The notes: generated by a model not told the origin, from the letters alone. Positions 1 through 9,454 are shown, counted from the stretch's first letter. The stretch: 64,000 bases of DNA from CAWEPK01 sp963835595 (GCA_963835595.1 CAWIGL010000001.1:77665-141664); one strand, 5' to 3'. A program made the numbers and translations.

Positions 1-2
1 AC

Positions 3-371
3 ACGTCGGTCTGGATCGACTACTTCAGGAACACCTCCGCCGAGACCTCCGGCCGGGTCGAGGCCCTGATGTCGGAGGCCGAGATATGCGTCCCGAAGGT
101 CGTCCTGGCCGAGCTGCTGCACGGCTCGAAGTCGGAGCGCGAGGTCCGTACGATAGAAAGCTTTTTCGAGGCGTTCACCATCCTCGACCAGGGAGAGTCC
201 TCGTGGGTCGATGCGGGAAAGCTGGCTTACCAGCTTAAGCGAAAAGGAAAGACCGTCAATCTCACGGACTGCTATATTGCCGTTATCGCCCGCGAGCAGG
301 GATGCGCCATCCTTACCCTCGACAGGCATTTCAAGGAGATCGGCAAGGCAATCGCCGTTGCGCTGCTCTAG
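3..371 (+). CDS. PIN-domain ribonuclease toxin, VapC family (5' end cut by window)
   Basis: The reading frame is open from base 3, so the gene starts outside the window and only the first few residues are missing. The translation begins TSVWIDYFRN, the usual start of a VapC PIN domain after the first catalytic aspartate, and the in-frame ATG at 69 is too far in to be the true start. Conserved acidic residues follow: Glu in VVLAELLHG, Asp in NLTDCYIAV and Asp in LTLDRHF, together the metal-binding set of PIN nucleases. VapC proteins cleave tRNA or rRNA and are neutralised by an upstream antitoxin, which would lie before base 1. About 123 residues are visible, close to the family length of 130. 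Confidence 0.85.
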   Translation, partial: TSVWIDYFRNTSAETSGRVEALMSEAEICVPKVVLAELLHGSKSEREVRTIESFFEAFTILDQGESSWVDAGKLAYQLKRKGKTVNLTDCYIAVIAREQGCAILTLDRHFKEIGKAIAVALL

Positions 372-779
372 GCGCGTTCCCGCCCGTAATAGCATCGACG
401 TCTTAACATCCCAGACCGTAGATATCCTACGCTGTTACGCCCCCGTCTTGTCATCCACACCATAGACACACTACAGCCCGCTCTTGCCGTAATTGGACCC
501 GAATAGGGGGGTCCGATTGCGGCAGTGGCCGGAGGAGCGCCTGAAGGAATCGATGATAGGCGAATGCACTGTGAGACGTGTCGGCCGGAGACTGTACGTC
601 CGTACGTCGAAGGCCACACGGCGAGCTCACGCGCCGCATAGCGCGATTCCGCGAGAGGCGCGAGTCCAAGCCCAGAGGAATCCGACCGCAGTACCTTTAA
701 CCCACACCCGGCGAGTGGGTCGCCCCACCTCACAGCTCCCGCTTTACTGGGGGCGCATAAAGGTGTTAAATTTGAGTCG
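372..779. other. Intergenic region with motifs repeated near the retron
   Basis: No convincing gene. Bases 388-426 resemble 60297-60336 (shared core ATCGACGTCTT then CATCCCA...GATAT). Bases 472-490 (ACAGCCCGCTCTTGCCG) resemble 62875-62893, and 533-556 (GGAGCGCCTGAAGGAATCG) resemble 63021-63045. These look like degraded dispersed repeats. I see no clear promoter for mobA; the only purine-rich stretch, AAAGGTG near 760, is too far from its ATG to be a good ribosome site. Confidence 0.5.
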
Positions 780-1361
780 ATGGAAGTCACGTGCGCCATA
801 TTGTCCGGCGGCAGGAGCAAGAGGATGGGCCGCGACAAGGCGACGGCCCTCATAGGCGACACGTCCCTCGTCAAGCACGCCTACGACGTTGCGCGGAAGG
901 TCTTCGATAAGATCATCGTCGTGTCGAGCCTCCACGCCGCCATCGAAGGCGTCGATGCCCCCATCGTCGCCGACGTCGTGGCCGTGCCCGGCTCGCTGAC
1001 GGGCGTCGTCTCGGCGCTGTTGCAAGCCGACACGCCGCACGTCTTCGTCCTCGGGTGCGATATGCCCTTCGTGACGCCGGAGGCGATGTCCTGCGTGCTG
1101 GACGCCTTCTGCGGCGAGGATATCGTCATACCGAGGACCGAAGGCGGGCTGGAGCCGATGCACGCCCTGTACGCAAGGAGCTGCCTCTCGCCGATGCTGA
1201 GCGCCATCGAGCGCCGCAGGATGAAGGTGATCGATCTCTTCCCCTACCTGTCGGTCAAGATAATCGAGTCCTGCCCGGTGTTCAAGCGCGACGGCGTCTC
1301 CGTCTTCGCCAACGTCAACACGGAGGAGGACCTGAGGCGTGCCGCAAAACTCCTTTCCTGA
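780..1361 (+). CDS. mobA: Molybdenum cofactor guanylyltransferase MobA
   Basis: MobA transfers GMP from GTP to molybdopterin-Mo, making the MGD form of the cofactor in the cytoplasm. The 193-residue protein opens with the nucleotidyltransferase signature ILSGGRSKRMGRDKA at about residues 7-21, and has the metal-binding aspartate in LGCDMPF near residue 97, then GGLEPMHALY. The length fits the family (about 190-200). It is first in an overlapping plus-strand run: its last 23 bases overlap the start of rimI. The molybdenum hydroxylase at 10995-13835 is a possible consumer of molybdenum cofactor, although enzymes of that family usually carry the cytosine or unmodified form, so another MGD enzyme elsewhere is likely. 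Confidence 0.9.
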   Translation: MEVTCAILSGGRSKRMGRDKATALIGDTSLVKHAYDVARKVFDKIIVVSSLHAAIEGVDAPIVADVVAVPGSLTGVVSALLQADTPHVFVLGCDMPFVTPEAMSCVLDAFCGEDIVIPRTEGGLEPMHALYARSCLSPMLSAIERRRMKVIDLFPYLSVKIIESCPVFKRDGVSVFANVNTEEDLRRAAKLLS

Positions 1362-1827
1362 CGTCGAGATAGTGGAGATGGCGGAGCGCCACCTGGACGA
1401 CGTCCTCAAGATCGAGAACCGGTCCTTCGCAGCGCCGTGGTCGCGGAGGCTCTTCCGGGAGACGATCTCCTTCCCCCTCTCTCTGAGCCTCGTCATAAGG
1501 AAAAAGGTTGACAAAAAGGTGCTCGGTTATGCAAACTTCTACGTGATTGCCGGCGAGGTGCAGATATTGAACATCGCCGTTGCGCCCGAAGAAAGGGGGC
1601 AGGGGTACGGCCGCCTGCTTCTCGGCCGCTCCATCGACGTCCTGCGCAGCCGGGGCGCCAGGGAGTTCTTCCTTGAGGTGCGCGAAGGCAACGCGTACGC
1701 CATCAGGCTCTACCGCAAGCTCGGCTTCAGGAAGGTGGGCAGGAGGAAGAAGTATTACACGGAAACGAACGAGGACGCCCTCGTCATGCGCATGAAGACG
1801 GAGCAATGGACCGGATCGACGACATAG
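1339..1827 (+). CDS. rimI: GNAT acetyltransferase, ribosomal protein S18-alanine N-acetyltransferase type
   Basis: This is a 162-residue GNAT fold protein. The acetyl-CoA loop is ERGQGYGRLLL (around residues 87-97), preceded by the beta-4 strand QILNIAVAPE and followed by FFLEVREGNAYAIRLYRKLGF, the signature of RimI, which acetylates the N-terminal alanine of ribosomal protein S18. The start is GTG at 1339, with GGAGGAGG about 10 bases upstream inside mobA. The gene overlaps mobA by 23 bases and pyrK by 22, so the run is probably translated as one operon. Assignment to RimI rather than another GNAT rests on the conserved EVREGNAYAIRLY segment. Confidence 0.85.
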   Translation: MPQNSFPDVEIVEMAERHLDDVLKIENRSFAAPWSRRLFRETISFPLSLSLVIRKKVDKKVLGYANFYVIAGEVQILNIAVAPEERGQGYGRLLLGRSIDVLRSRGAREFFLEVREGNAYAIRLYRKLGFRKVGRRKKYYTETNEDALVMRMKTEQWTGSTT

Positions 1828-2572
1828 AAGGCGCCATTATCCAGAACCAGGCCGTCGCGCCCGGCCATTACCTGGCCGCCGTCAAGCTCGCAAAGCCTAT
1901 GGCGGGGCCCAGCGCCCGGACAGTTCGTTATGGTCAGGACCGGCGGGCCCGGCGTCTTTCTGCGCCGCCCTTTCAGCATCTACGACTACGGCAGGTCGGT
2001 CCTCCGCATCCTCTACCGGGTGGCGGGGAAAGGGACGTCCTACCTTGCGGGCCTCGGCCGGGGCGAGAAATTGTCCGTCCTGGGGCCGCTGGGCAAGGGC
2101 TTCACACCCTTTCAGGGCCATGCGCCCGTCATCGTAGCGGGGGGCATCGGGCTTGCCGGCGTCCACCTATTGTGGAGGCGGATGCGGGGCAGGGCTGCCC
2201 TCTTCTGGGGCTGCACCTCCGGCGACGACGTGGGCCTCCTCGGCAGCATCGCAGAGTGCGGACCGTATGTCTCGACGATCGACGGCACGTTCGGCTGCCG
2301 GGGCAACGTGGTGGACCTTCTTGCGGACCGCATGGGTCACGATCGAAAGGCCCTTCCAGGTCTTCGCGTGCGGGCCGGAAGGCATGTACCGGGGCCTCGC
2401 GGGCCTGCTTTCTAAAGACCGCATACCGTGCCAGGTATTGATTGAGGAGCGCATGGCCTGCGGCTTCGGCGTCTGCTTCGGCTGCGTCAGGAAGACGGAC
2501 GACGAAAACGAGCCTTACAAAAGGGTGTGCAAGGAAGGACCGGTCTTCGACCTATGGCGGATATCTCTGTAA
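1806..2572 (+). CDS. pyrK: Dihydroorotate dehydrogenase electron-transfer subunit PyrK, frameshifted
   Basis: PyrK is the FAD and 2Fe-2S subunit that passes electrons from PyrD to NAD+ in pyrimidine synthesis. The coding content runs through three frames: the start at 1806 (MDRIDDIEGAIIQNQAVAPG), then from about 1915 the flavin-binding part (MVRTGGPGVFLRRPFSIYD; later VIVAGGIGLAG), then from about 2335 the C-terminus (FQVFACGPEGMYRG). It ends in the iron-sulfur motif MACGFGVCFGCVRK with a fourth cysteine in RVCKEGPVF. All motifs survive, so the two shifts (near 1904-1920 and 2330-2340) are more likely sequence errors than gene death. The 3' end overlaps pyrD by 19 bases, as expected for a pyrK-pyrD pair. 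Confidence 0.88.
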
Positions 2573-3473
2573 CGCTCTTCGGCAAACACTTGCGGAACCC
2601 GGTGATGAACGCATCGGGCACGCTCGGCTACGGCGCAGAGATAGAGCCGTTCTGGCCCCTCGACACGCTCGGCGCGCTACGTATCTAAGGGCCTCTCCGC
2701 CCTCCCCCACCACGGCAACCCCCAGCCCCGCATCTGGGAGGACAGGTCGGGCCTCATCAACAGCATCGGCCTCCAGAACATCGGGGTCCGCAGGTTCTTC
2801 AAAGAGGTCTTCCCCCTCTTCAAGAAGAGGCAAACGCCCGGTAATCGTCAACTTTTTCGGCTTCTCGGAGGACGAGTACGCGCGGGCCGCCGGGATGGTG
2901 CCGGGCGACGACCTTATCTGCGCCCTGGAGATGAACCTTTCCTGCCCCAATATCAAGCAGGGCGGCATCTGCCTCGGCAAGAACCCGGAAGACGTATACA
3001 GGATCGTGAGGCGGGTCAAGGGCGTCACGGGCCTGCCGCTTCTGGCGAAGCTGACCCCGGAGGCGGCCGACATAGTAGCCATAGCGCGGGCCGCCTACGA
3101 GGCGGGCGCAGACGGCGTAACCGTCTTCAACACCCTTCCGGCAGCAGCCATCGACCTGGAGGGCAGGCGGATGTGCGCGAGGGGCGGCCTTTCGGGGCCT
3201 TTCCTCAAGCCCATCGCGCTGCGGGCGGTCGCAGACATCGCGTCTTCCGTACCCATCCCCGTCATCGGAACGGGGGGCATCATGGAGGCGTCCGACGCCC
3301 TGGCCTTCCTCATGGCAGGCGCAAGCGCAGTCCAGGTGGGCACTGCAACGCTCATCGACCCTTTCGCCATACCGAAGATTATAAAGGGGATCGCGGCGTA
3401 TATGGATTCCCATCACATTGCAGGGATAGACGAGATCAGAGGGGAGGCATGTGCTCAAAATCGCGGAACATGA
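2554..3473 (+). CDS. pyrD: Dihydroorotate dehydrogenase catalytic subunit PyrD (class 1B), frameshifted
   Basis: PyrD oxidises dihydroorotate to orotate with FMN. The ATG at 2554 starts MADISVTLFGKHLRNPVMNASG, typical of the NAD-linked class. The frame shifts near 2675 (after the DTLGAL segment) and again near 2830 (after FPLFKKRQ), then stays open to 3473. The long final part holds VNFFGFSEDEY, the catalytic-loop region EMNLSCPNIKQGG with its active-site cysteine, LAKLTPEA, VFNTLPA and the FMN phosphate site VIGTGGI plus GASAVQVGTA. Because pyrK lies directly upstream, this is the PyrDK heterotetramer type. Its 3' end overlaps the recJ start by 23 bases. Confidence 0.88.
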
Positions 3474-5188
3474 TGCGCACGTCGCCGCGCTGCTCGAAGA
3501 CGGCCTGGAGCTGCCGCCCATCGTGGCGCGGGTCCTGGCGGCGAGGGGCATCGGGACGTGCGAGGACGGGACGCGCTTCCTCCACCCGAAGATCGAGCAC
3601 CTCTCGGACCCATTTTTACTGCCCGACATGGCGCAGGCCGCCGACATGGTGGCCGCAGCCGTTGGGTCCGGCAGGCGGATCGGCCTCTTCGGCGATTACG
3701 ACGCGGACGGCGATTACGGCCACGGCCCTCGTGCTCAACTTCCTTACGCGAGGCGGGCGCGCAGCCGCAAGTCTACCTGCCCGCAAGGGAAGAGGGCTAC
3801 GGGCTGAACGCACAGGCGGTAAGGGACTTGCGGGCAGCGCGGCGTCGATCTGCTCATTTGCCTCGACTGCGGCTCGTCGAACGTCTCCGAGATAGAGCTT
3901 GCGAACAGCCTCGGCATGGAGGTGGTCGTCATCGACCACCACGAGACTGCCGACCCCCTGCCGGCGGCAGCGGCCCTCGTCAACCCCAAACGAAAGGATG
4001 CGGTCTTCCCCACGCGCGAGCTGGCCGCGTGCGGCGTCGCCTTCTTCTTCCTCATCGCCCTGCGGAGGGCCATGGACGCGGGCGGCCTGTTGGCTGCGCC
4101 CGTCAACCTGAAGCGGCAGCTCGACCTCGTAGCGCTGGGGACGGTGGCCGACATGGTCCCTCTGACGGGCGACAACCGCGTGCTCGTCAAGTTCGGCATG
4201 GAGATGATGCAAAAGCAGCCTAGGGCCTGGCTCAAGTCGTTCTTCAGGCAGAACATGATCTACCGCCAAAGGCTCGACGACTATGCCCTGAGCTTCATCA
4301 TCATCCCGAGGATAAACGCGGCGGGGCGCGTCTCAGACCCGAAGGCCGCCCTCGAGTTCCTCATCGCCTCCGGCGAGGAGGAGTGCGACAGGCTGTTGTC
4401 CGGGCTGAACACGGCCAACAGGACGCGCCAGGACATGGAGGAGGCCGTCATCGGCGAGGCTATGGCGATGATGGAGGCGGACGGGACGGCGGACAGGCTA
4501 AGCCTCGTGCTCTTCAAGGAGGACTGGCCCATCGGCGTCATCGGCATAGCCGCGCAGAAGCTGGCGGAGGGCTGCGGCAAGCCGTGCATCATCTTCACCA
4601 GGGTGGACGGGACGTGGAAAGGCTCGGCGCAGGGCGTCGCCGGCCTCGACCTCTACGGCACGGTGAGCACCCTTTCCGGACTGCTCCTGAAGTTCGGCGG
4701 CCACAGGTACGCCTGCGGCCTGTCGATGAGGGACGAGGAGCTGCACCGCTTTCCCGGCGCCTTCGAAGAGGCGGTGGCGGGGGCGCTCGCAGGGGGGGAG
4801 AAGGTCGTCGCAGTCGATGCGGTATCTGGAGTTCGAGGACCTGACCGCCGGAGCTGGTCGAATCGATAGAGCTCCTCGCCCCTTTCGGCTTCGGCAACCC
4901 GCGGCCGGCTTCCTCCTCACGCCGTCGGCGGTCTCCGCGCGCAGGCAACAGGTCCGTAAGGCTGACCGACCGCAGTGACGCGCGTCTGGCACGGCAACAT
5001 GCAGAGGCGGATGGAGATCCCCGAGCGGCCCCGGCGTGCAGGTCGTCGCGTGCCCGGCCATCAGGGAGGAGATGGGGGAGAGGTTCATCCACCTGCATAT
5101 AAGGGAGTTCGTGACGGCACCGCAAGGATGGCCGCGCCGCAACCGGCCTTGGGTCCCGCGGCATAATACCCGCACGGATACGCTATAA
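3451..5188 (+). CDS. recJ: Single-stranded-DNA exonuclease RecJ, multiply frameshifted
   Basis: RecJ degrades single-stranded DNA 5' to 3' in recombination and repair. The start is GTG at 3451 (MLKIAEHDAH). DHH-family motifs are present but spread over frames: GLFGDYDADG (about 3690-3715), then TATALVLNFL in the next frame, LICLDCGSSN and VVVIDHHETADP (about 3916-3960), GTVADMVPLTGDNR, PRINAAGRVSDP and the DHHA1 signature LKFGGHRYACGLSM near 4690-4730. After about 4830 the frame moves several times through LEFEDL, ELVESIELLAPFGFGNPRP and the C-terminal OB region FIHLHIREFV, ending at the TAA at 5186-5188. I count at least seven single-base shifts. Intact motifs argue for consensus errors in the sequence. 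Confidence 0.85.
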
Positions 5189-5194
5189 TAGCGC

Positions 5195-6096
5195 ATGGAC
5201 CTTAAGCGTTGCGAGCTATGCCCGAGGAAGTGCGGGGTGGACCGCACCGCAGGGCAGCGCGGCTTTTGCGGCTGCGGGGCAGAGTGCGTCGTCGCCCATT
5301 ACGGCCTCCACTTCGGCGAGGAGCCGCCCGTCTCCGGGCACGCGGGGGTCCGGCACGGTCTTCTTTTCGCCGTGCAACATGCGCTGCCTCTTCTGCCAGA
5401 ACTACCAGATAAGCCAGACGGAGTCGGGCCGGGCCGTCTCCGCGAGGGGCTCGTCGACGATCTTCTGCGACCTCGCGGCAAAGGGGCGCGCACAACATCA
5501 ACCTCGTAAGCCCCACGCCTTACGCGCCGCAGATAGCCGCCGCGATCAGGCGCGCCGGGCAGCGCGGCATCGGGATACCCTTCCTTTACAACACGAACGC
5601 CTACGAGAACGTCGAGACGATCCGGGCACCTCGCCGGCCTCATCGATATCTACATGCCGGACCTCAAGTACTGGAGCGCGAGGGTGGCGGAGGAGCTCTC
5701 TGCCGCCCCGGATTACCCAGCGTGCGCGATGGAGGCGATCATGGAGATGAAGGCGCAGGTCGGCGACCTCACGCTGTCGCACGGCGTCGCAACGCGCGGC
5801 CTTTTGGTCCGCCACCTCGTACTGCCCGGCGGCCTCGCGGGCACGAGACGCATCATCGGCTGGATCGCCGATAACCTCGGCCCTCAGACTGCGCTCAGCC
5901 TCATGTCCCAGTATTACCCTGCGTACAGCGCCGCGCAGGCGCCCAGCACATCAACCGGCGCATCAGGCCCGACGAGTATACGCCCCTCGTGGACCTCCTG
6001 GCCGAAAAGGGCTTCGACAACGTCTTCGTCCAGGAGATGGAAAGCGCGGCCTCCTATCGGCCGGACTTCAGCAAAAAGCGCCCCTTCAGCCGGTAA
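5195..6096 (+). CDS. pflX: Radical SAM protein of the PflX family, frameshifted
   Basis: This resembles PflX, an uncharacterised relative of pyruvate formate-lyase activating enzymes. The N-terminus has a cysteine motif CELCPRKCGVDR and GFCGCG, then in the next frame the radical SAM cluster SPCNMRCLFCQNYQIS (CxxxCxxC) near 5370-5410. Further segments are NINLVSPTPYAPQ, IPFLYNTNAYENVE, IDIYMPDLKYW, LLVRHLVLPGG and MSQYYPAY, then PLVDLLAEKGFDNVFVQE ending at TAA 6094-6096. Breaks occur near 5350, 5480-5500, 5620 and 5940. It begins 6 bases after recJ. The last 17 or so codons are duplicated in inverted orientation at 9584-9650. Confidence 0.8.
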
Positions 6097-6104
6097 TGGG
6101 GGTG

Positions 6105-6231
6105 GGGGCCGGGCCAATTTCGCGCCATGCGCCTGTCTCTCAGGCCCGCAACTCCTCACATACACAAAAAGTATGCTGCGTCGTGCGGGCCTTCGATCAC
6201 GGCGCCTATCATCGAAATTTTCTCCGGCCCC
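6105..6231. repeat. Palindromic dispersed repeat, copy A
   Basis: This is one of seven related elements of about 125 bp. Its arms read GGCCGGGCCAATTTCGCGCC and, at the far end, ATCGAAATTTTCTCCGGCCCC. The middle holds CTCCTCACATACACAAAAAG followed by TATGCTGCG, a small inverted repeat shared by most copies. It lies just after the pflX stop and pairs as an inverted repeat with copy B at 9455-9583. Confidence 0.8.
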
Positions 6232-6401
6232 CTCTCGCTTACGCGGTGTGACGCATCGAACGAAATGCTCGGCTTCTTCGTGTAGGTCATACTTCGCGGC
6301 CTCTGCTTGAAATACGACATTACGAGCGGCATGGGAAAGGCAGTCGGAAGTTTTGCCGGGTCCACGATCACAAGCGCGGGCCGCGTGTTCTTAAAAACAT
6401 C

Positions 6402-6430
6402 TTGACAATCCCATAACATAGGAGAATAAC
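6402..6430 (+). promoter_or_regulatory. Possible sigma-70 promoter for the 6461 gene
   Basis: TTGACA at 6402-6407 and AATAAC at 6425-6430 are 17 bases apart. The -10 is weak. A short direct repeat, AACATAGGAGAA, follows immediately. Confidence 0.4.
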
Positions 6431-6460
6431 ATAGGAGAAAATGGAAAGAAAAGGGGCGGC

Positions 6461-7582
6461 ATGACAAGAAGCCCTTCTTTTTGGCGGAGAAAAGATATTT
6501 ACTTTCTTAAGAACTTCCGCGTCCTGGCCGCGTCCCTTGACGACCCTCGGTTATGGTTTCTTTGTTTGGTCATTGTAATTTCGATAGCTTGCAGCGGTTG
6601 TGCCGGTGCGGTTCTCCGGTTCGCCGGAATGGCTAGGCTCGGCATACCAGCGCGGGCGGGGGCGGCGATGGCGGGCGGAGAAGCCGGGCTTGCCCGCTTG
6701 GCGCTCACTCGACCTGCAGCATTTCGTGCGGGAATTGTAGCTATGGACGTTCCAGCTGCGTCACGCATCGCAATGGGTCAACGAATTGCCGCGATGCCCC
6801 AAGAAGCATCGATGATGCGTGCCATAGGTCTGAGTGCCGAATCGCAAGCAGGCCAAGTGTTCTTGAGACAGTTGACCGCAGTTGATTCGCAAATGTCGAC
6901 AATGCTGTTGTCGGATGGAACGTTTGCTGGCATGAAGACGGGGCAACGGGTTTACACTTCTATCAAGAGTGGATTTCAAACTCGGGCCGGGTGGGTTCGT
7001 AAGGTCAATAAGAACAGGGTCATTTTCAACGATGGTGCCCATGACTTGATTCAATCGGAGCTCAGGGGAGATGAAGAAGTTATTCACTACTCCTTGAGAT
7101 CTGGTCACCCGGAACTTGTCGGGCGCACGCTCAGGAATCCCGACCGCCTGTCATTCGACACGTGGGATTCGACTGCACGTCGATATCGGACCTCGGGGTA
7201 CGCACAAAGGGTTTCTGATACGGAATGGAAGTTCTATTCTGTCGATGGGGACCACACAGGAACGCTAGTTGTGCAGCCCGCCGGTTCCATAGCCGCATCC
7301 ACGCTGCCCCCATCAAGCATAGCAATTCCAATGGGCGCTGGCGCAGCCGCTGTAATGGCACTCGGCGGTCGTTTCTATCCGGCTGGCCCGGAACTCAAAA
7401 TGGACTGCAACTATCTCAGCAGTTCGGAGCCTCAGGCGCTGGCCTGTGATCGAGCTCTCTTGAGTTCCTTAGCAAAAGAGGCGGAACGTATCGGGTACAC
7501 CGTTGTTATGTCTGACTCGACTGACTTCGTCCCGCAAAATGGTACCAGCAAAGATCACGACTATCCGGTTAAGTGGAGGTAG
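6461..7582 (+). CDS. Unknown membrane-anchored or lipoprotein-like protein
   Basis: I do not recognise this 373-residue protein. Residues about 31-50 form one hydrophobic segment (LWFLCLVIVISIACSGCAGA) with cysteines that could serve as an imperfect lipobox, so the protein is probably exported and anchored. An alanine, glycine and methionine-rich stretch follows (about 55-130), then a more polar part around residues 165-270 rich in charged and aromatic residues (for example GWVRKVNKNRVIFNDGAHD). A second hydrophobic glycine/alanine patch lies near 295-310. AAGGGG sits a few bases before the ATG. It is 3 bases upstream of the next gene, so the two are probably cotranscribed. Base composition is less GC-rich than the flanking operons, suggesting acquisition. 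Confidence 0.6.
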   Translation: MTRSPSFWRRKDIYFLKNFRVLAASLDDPRLWFLCLVIVISIACSGCAGAVLRFAGMARLGIPARAGAAMAGGEAGLARLALTRPAAFRAGIVAMDVPAASRIAMGQRIAAMPQEASMMRAIGLSAESQAGQVFLRQLTAVDSQMSTMLLSDGTFAGMKTGQRVYTSIKSGFQTRAGWVRKVNKNRVIFNDGAHDLIQSELRGDEEVIHYSLRSGHPELVGRTLRNPDRLSFDTWDSTARRYRTSGYAQRVSDTEWKFYSVDGDHTGTLVVQPAGSIAASTLPPSSIAIPMGAGAAAVMALGGRFYPAGPELKMDCNYLSSSEPQALACDRALLSSLAKEAERIGYTVVMSDSTDFVPQNGTSKDHDYPVKWR

Positions 7583-7585
7583 TTT

Positions 7586-8260
7586 ATGGGCTTCAAGAGG
7601 ATTATCGGTGCCGTCACCTTGGTTATGGTGCAGGGATGCATGATGTTCGTAGGGCCACGTCCTGTTTTGGCCTCGGACCTCCGGTTGAAAGAAAGCGGAG
7701 GCCATCTAACGGGAGCATTGGTCCAAGCGCAATTCTATACATATACACCCAATCGTGTCATACTCAGCTCGACGAAGCCGATACTTTTGAGCGCGAAGAA
7801 TTCCAAATACGGCGACATTGCCCCCTCACCCGATTTTAGGCCTGCCAGCTATTTCGTCATGAACTTGAAAATGGGGTCAGATTCGGGCCAGCCATTCCGT
7901 ATTTCAGTTCTGGCAACCGGCGGATACAGAAACGATTACGTGGCGGGATGGTTTGCCTCTGTTCCAGAAGCCGGAGCTCGTTGCGTTGCGTATAGGAGCG
8001 ATCTTCTCGGAATTGAAATCATACGGCAGGGATTGGAACTTCCAACAGCCCTTCCAGGTATGGGAGAAACGGCCACATCGCGCTTGCCCACTACAATCCG
8101 GCCAGGGTCCGATGTTGATGTCGTCGTTACATTCGCTTGCGACGCGCCCATAGAGATCGGTCAGCGCGTGAGTGGTCAGATTCGGTTGCTCGTCGAGCAA
8201 AACGGTGCCTGGGCAGCGGACGATCTATCGTTTCAATACCAGCCACTGATATCAAGATAG
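7586..8260 (+). CDS. Unknown secreted protein
   Basis: The 224-residue protein begins with a signal peptide (MGFKRIIGAVTLVMVQGCMM then a likely cleavage after PVLAS near residue 30). The mature part looks beta-rich, with YFVMNLKMGSDSG, FRISVLATGGY and DVDVVVTFACDAPIEIGQ. It contains a few cysteines and no catalytic motif that I can see. GGAGG lies 6 bases before the ATG, and the gene follows the 6461-7582 gene by 3 bases. The two are best read as one exported pair of unknown role within the island bounded by inverted repeats. Confidence 0.6.
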   Translation: MGFKRIIGAVTLVMVQGCMMFVGPRPVLASDLRLKESGGHLTGALVQAQFYTYTPNRVILSSTKPILLSAKNSKYGDIAPSPDFRPASYFVMNLKMGSDSGQPFRISVLATGGYRNDYVAGWFASVPEAGARCVAYRSDLLGIEIIRQGLELPTALPGMGETATSRLPTTIRPGSDVDVVVTFACDAPIEIGQRVSGQIRLLVEQNGAWAADDLSFQYQPLISR

Positions 8261-8554
8261 GTCAGCTGGGGGACGAGAGAATAATCCTCCAGGTATAGAA
8301 AGTCAGCAAAAATCGGATGGACCTTTATTCTTCAGTAAGGGTAGGGTTGAATGGATATACGTCAGGTCTCCCCGCAGCACGCCGAGTCCCCTTATACCGT
8401 TATTTGACTTATAAGCAATTAGAAGATGGCCGCACCATTCCTGAGAGCGGATGACGAGACTATATACCCAGCGGTGTCTTAAAATATTGGTACGAGGAAA
8501 GAAAGTGAAAATAAATGCCTTGAGACTCTATACGTCGAGCGAGAGGAGGCCTGA
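8261..8554. other. Intergenic region, nothing recognised
   Basis: AT-richer spacer of about 290 bases between the secreted-protein pair and the HEXXH gene. It has no coding frame or hairpin that I can support. An AGGAGG ribosome site occurs at its end, before 8555. Confidence 0.5.
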
Positions 8555-9286
8555 ATGAAATCAAAGATATCGGAGCTATTCAGTTACGATAATGGAGAGG
8601 TTTCTATTGTTGAAAAGAATATTGAAGAAACAGGACTGAAGCTCAAATGCGAACTCTATTTTAGGAAGGAAGAGTGGAAGCATTGCTTTGATTGGGACGA
8701 CAATTCTCATGTAATCTCATACAGAGACAAAGAATCCGATGTTTGGTATCCGTATATGCTTCACGAGTACATGCACGCATTTTTCTATGAATCTTTTCCG
8801 TACTGTATAAGATTACCTATCGCACTTTCCAAAGACATACAGGCTCGTAAGAACGAGATAGACTATTGTTTCAATACTGCCAACGACTGGTTTGTGAATG
8901 CGTATATAATGAAACTCTACCCCACTGAAATGAAGGCGTTTTTATCAGAGCCCTGTGATCAGCTAGGCAACGACTTAAAGCTTCAGCAGCTCAATACGGC
9001 GCTTGCTTATGCAGAATCTGCCACACACTTAAACAACTATTCTTTTCTTCCAATCAACGACCCTACCATAAAAGCACTTTATGATATATTTATGGGTGCA
9101 CCGACAGAAATGTCTTGGAAACATTTCTACGAAATCGTCAAAGGATTATTTAAAGTATTCGGGAATCTCGATATGAAAGAGTCTGACGAAAATGGCAATA
9201 CTTACTGGGACATCTTTCAAGTTAGTGTGCCTATTGAAAGGTTTGCACAAATGAAAGGTCTGAGAGCTCTTTCCTGTTCTCCATGA
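8555..9286 (+). CDS. Orphan protein with an HEXXH metalloprotease motif
   Basis: The 243-residue protein has the motif MLHEYMHAFF, with His70-Glu71 and His74 forming the zinc-protease HEXXH helix. A possible third ligand is in the downstream helix around NTANDWFVNAYIMKLYP (about residues 97-113), but I cannot fix it. There is no signal peptide, so it is probably cytoplasmic. The start is supported by AGGAGG 5-6 bases upstream. The gene is much more AT-rich than the neighbours, a sign of transfer. Proteins of this size with HEXXH occur in toxin-antitoxin and phage-related settings, but nothing beside it settles a function. Confidence 0.6.
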   Translation: MKSKISELFSYDNGEVSIVEKNIEETGLKLKCELYFRKEEWKHCFDWDDNSHVISYRDKESDVWYPYMLHEYMHAFFYESFPYCIRLPIALSKDIQARKNEIDYCFNTANDWFVNAYIMKLYPTEMKAFLSEPCDQLGNDLKLQQLNTALAYAESATHLNNYSFLPINDPTIKALYDIFMGAPTEMSWKHFYEIVKGLFKVFGNLDMKESDENGNTYWDIFQVSVPIERFAQMKGLRALSCSP

Positions 9287-9454
9287 AACGGCAGCACCAA
9301 TATCCGGGCAGAGGGAGGGCCGCCTTTACAGTCATGACGCCATTATCGGCGGTAACCCGCACCTTAGACGATCTATCCAACTCAGCCATTATCAGGTGTT
9401 ATACGTAATTCTTACTCTTACCAACCTGTAGGCAAGCATTACATGTGCTTTAAA
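9287..9454. other. 3' flank of the accessory island
   Basis: No gene. Bases 9373-9406 (CTATCCAACTCAGCC then ATCAGGTGTTATACG) resemble segments downstream of the ATPase gene (24811-24847) and of the retron (62725-62756). Confidence 0.35.

Noticed and set aside
744..1514. 256-residue minus-strand frame opposite mobA
   Set aside because: Covers mobA and rimI antisense, no recognisable domain.
6441..6464. Seven-codon ORF with ribosome site overlapping the 6461 start
   Set aside because: ATAGGAG precedes an ATG and the frame ends ATGA at 6461, but it is too short to support as a leader peptide.
6156..6467. 103-residue minus-strand frame before the island
   Set aside because: Part of it is repeat copy A read in reverse; the rest looks somewhat protein-like (LPTAFPMPLVMSYFKQRP) but has no start site, motif or neighbour support.
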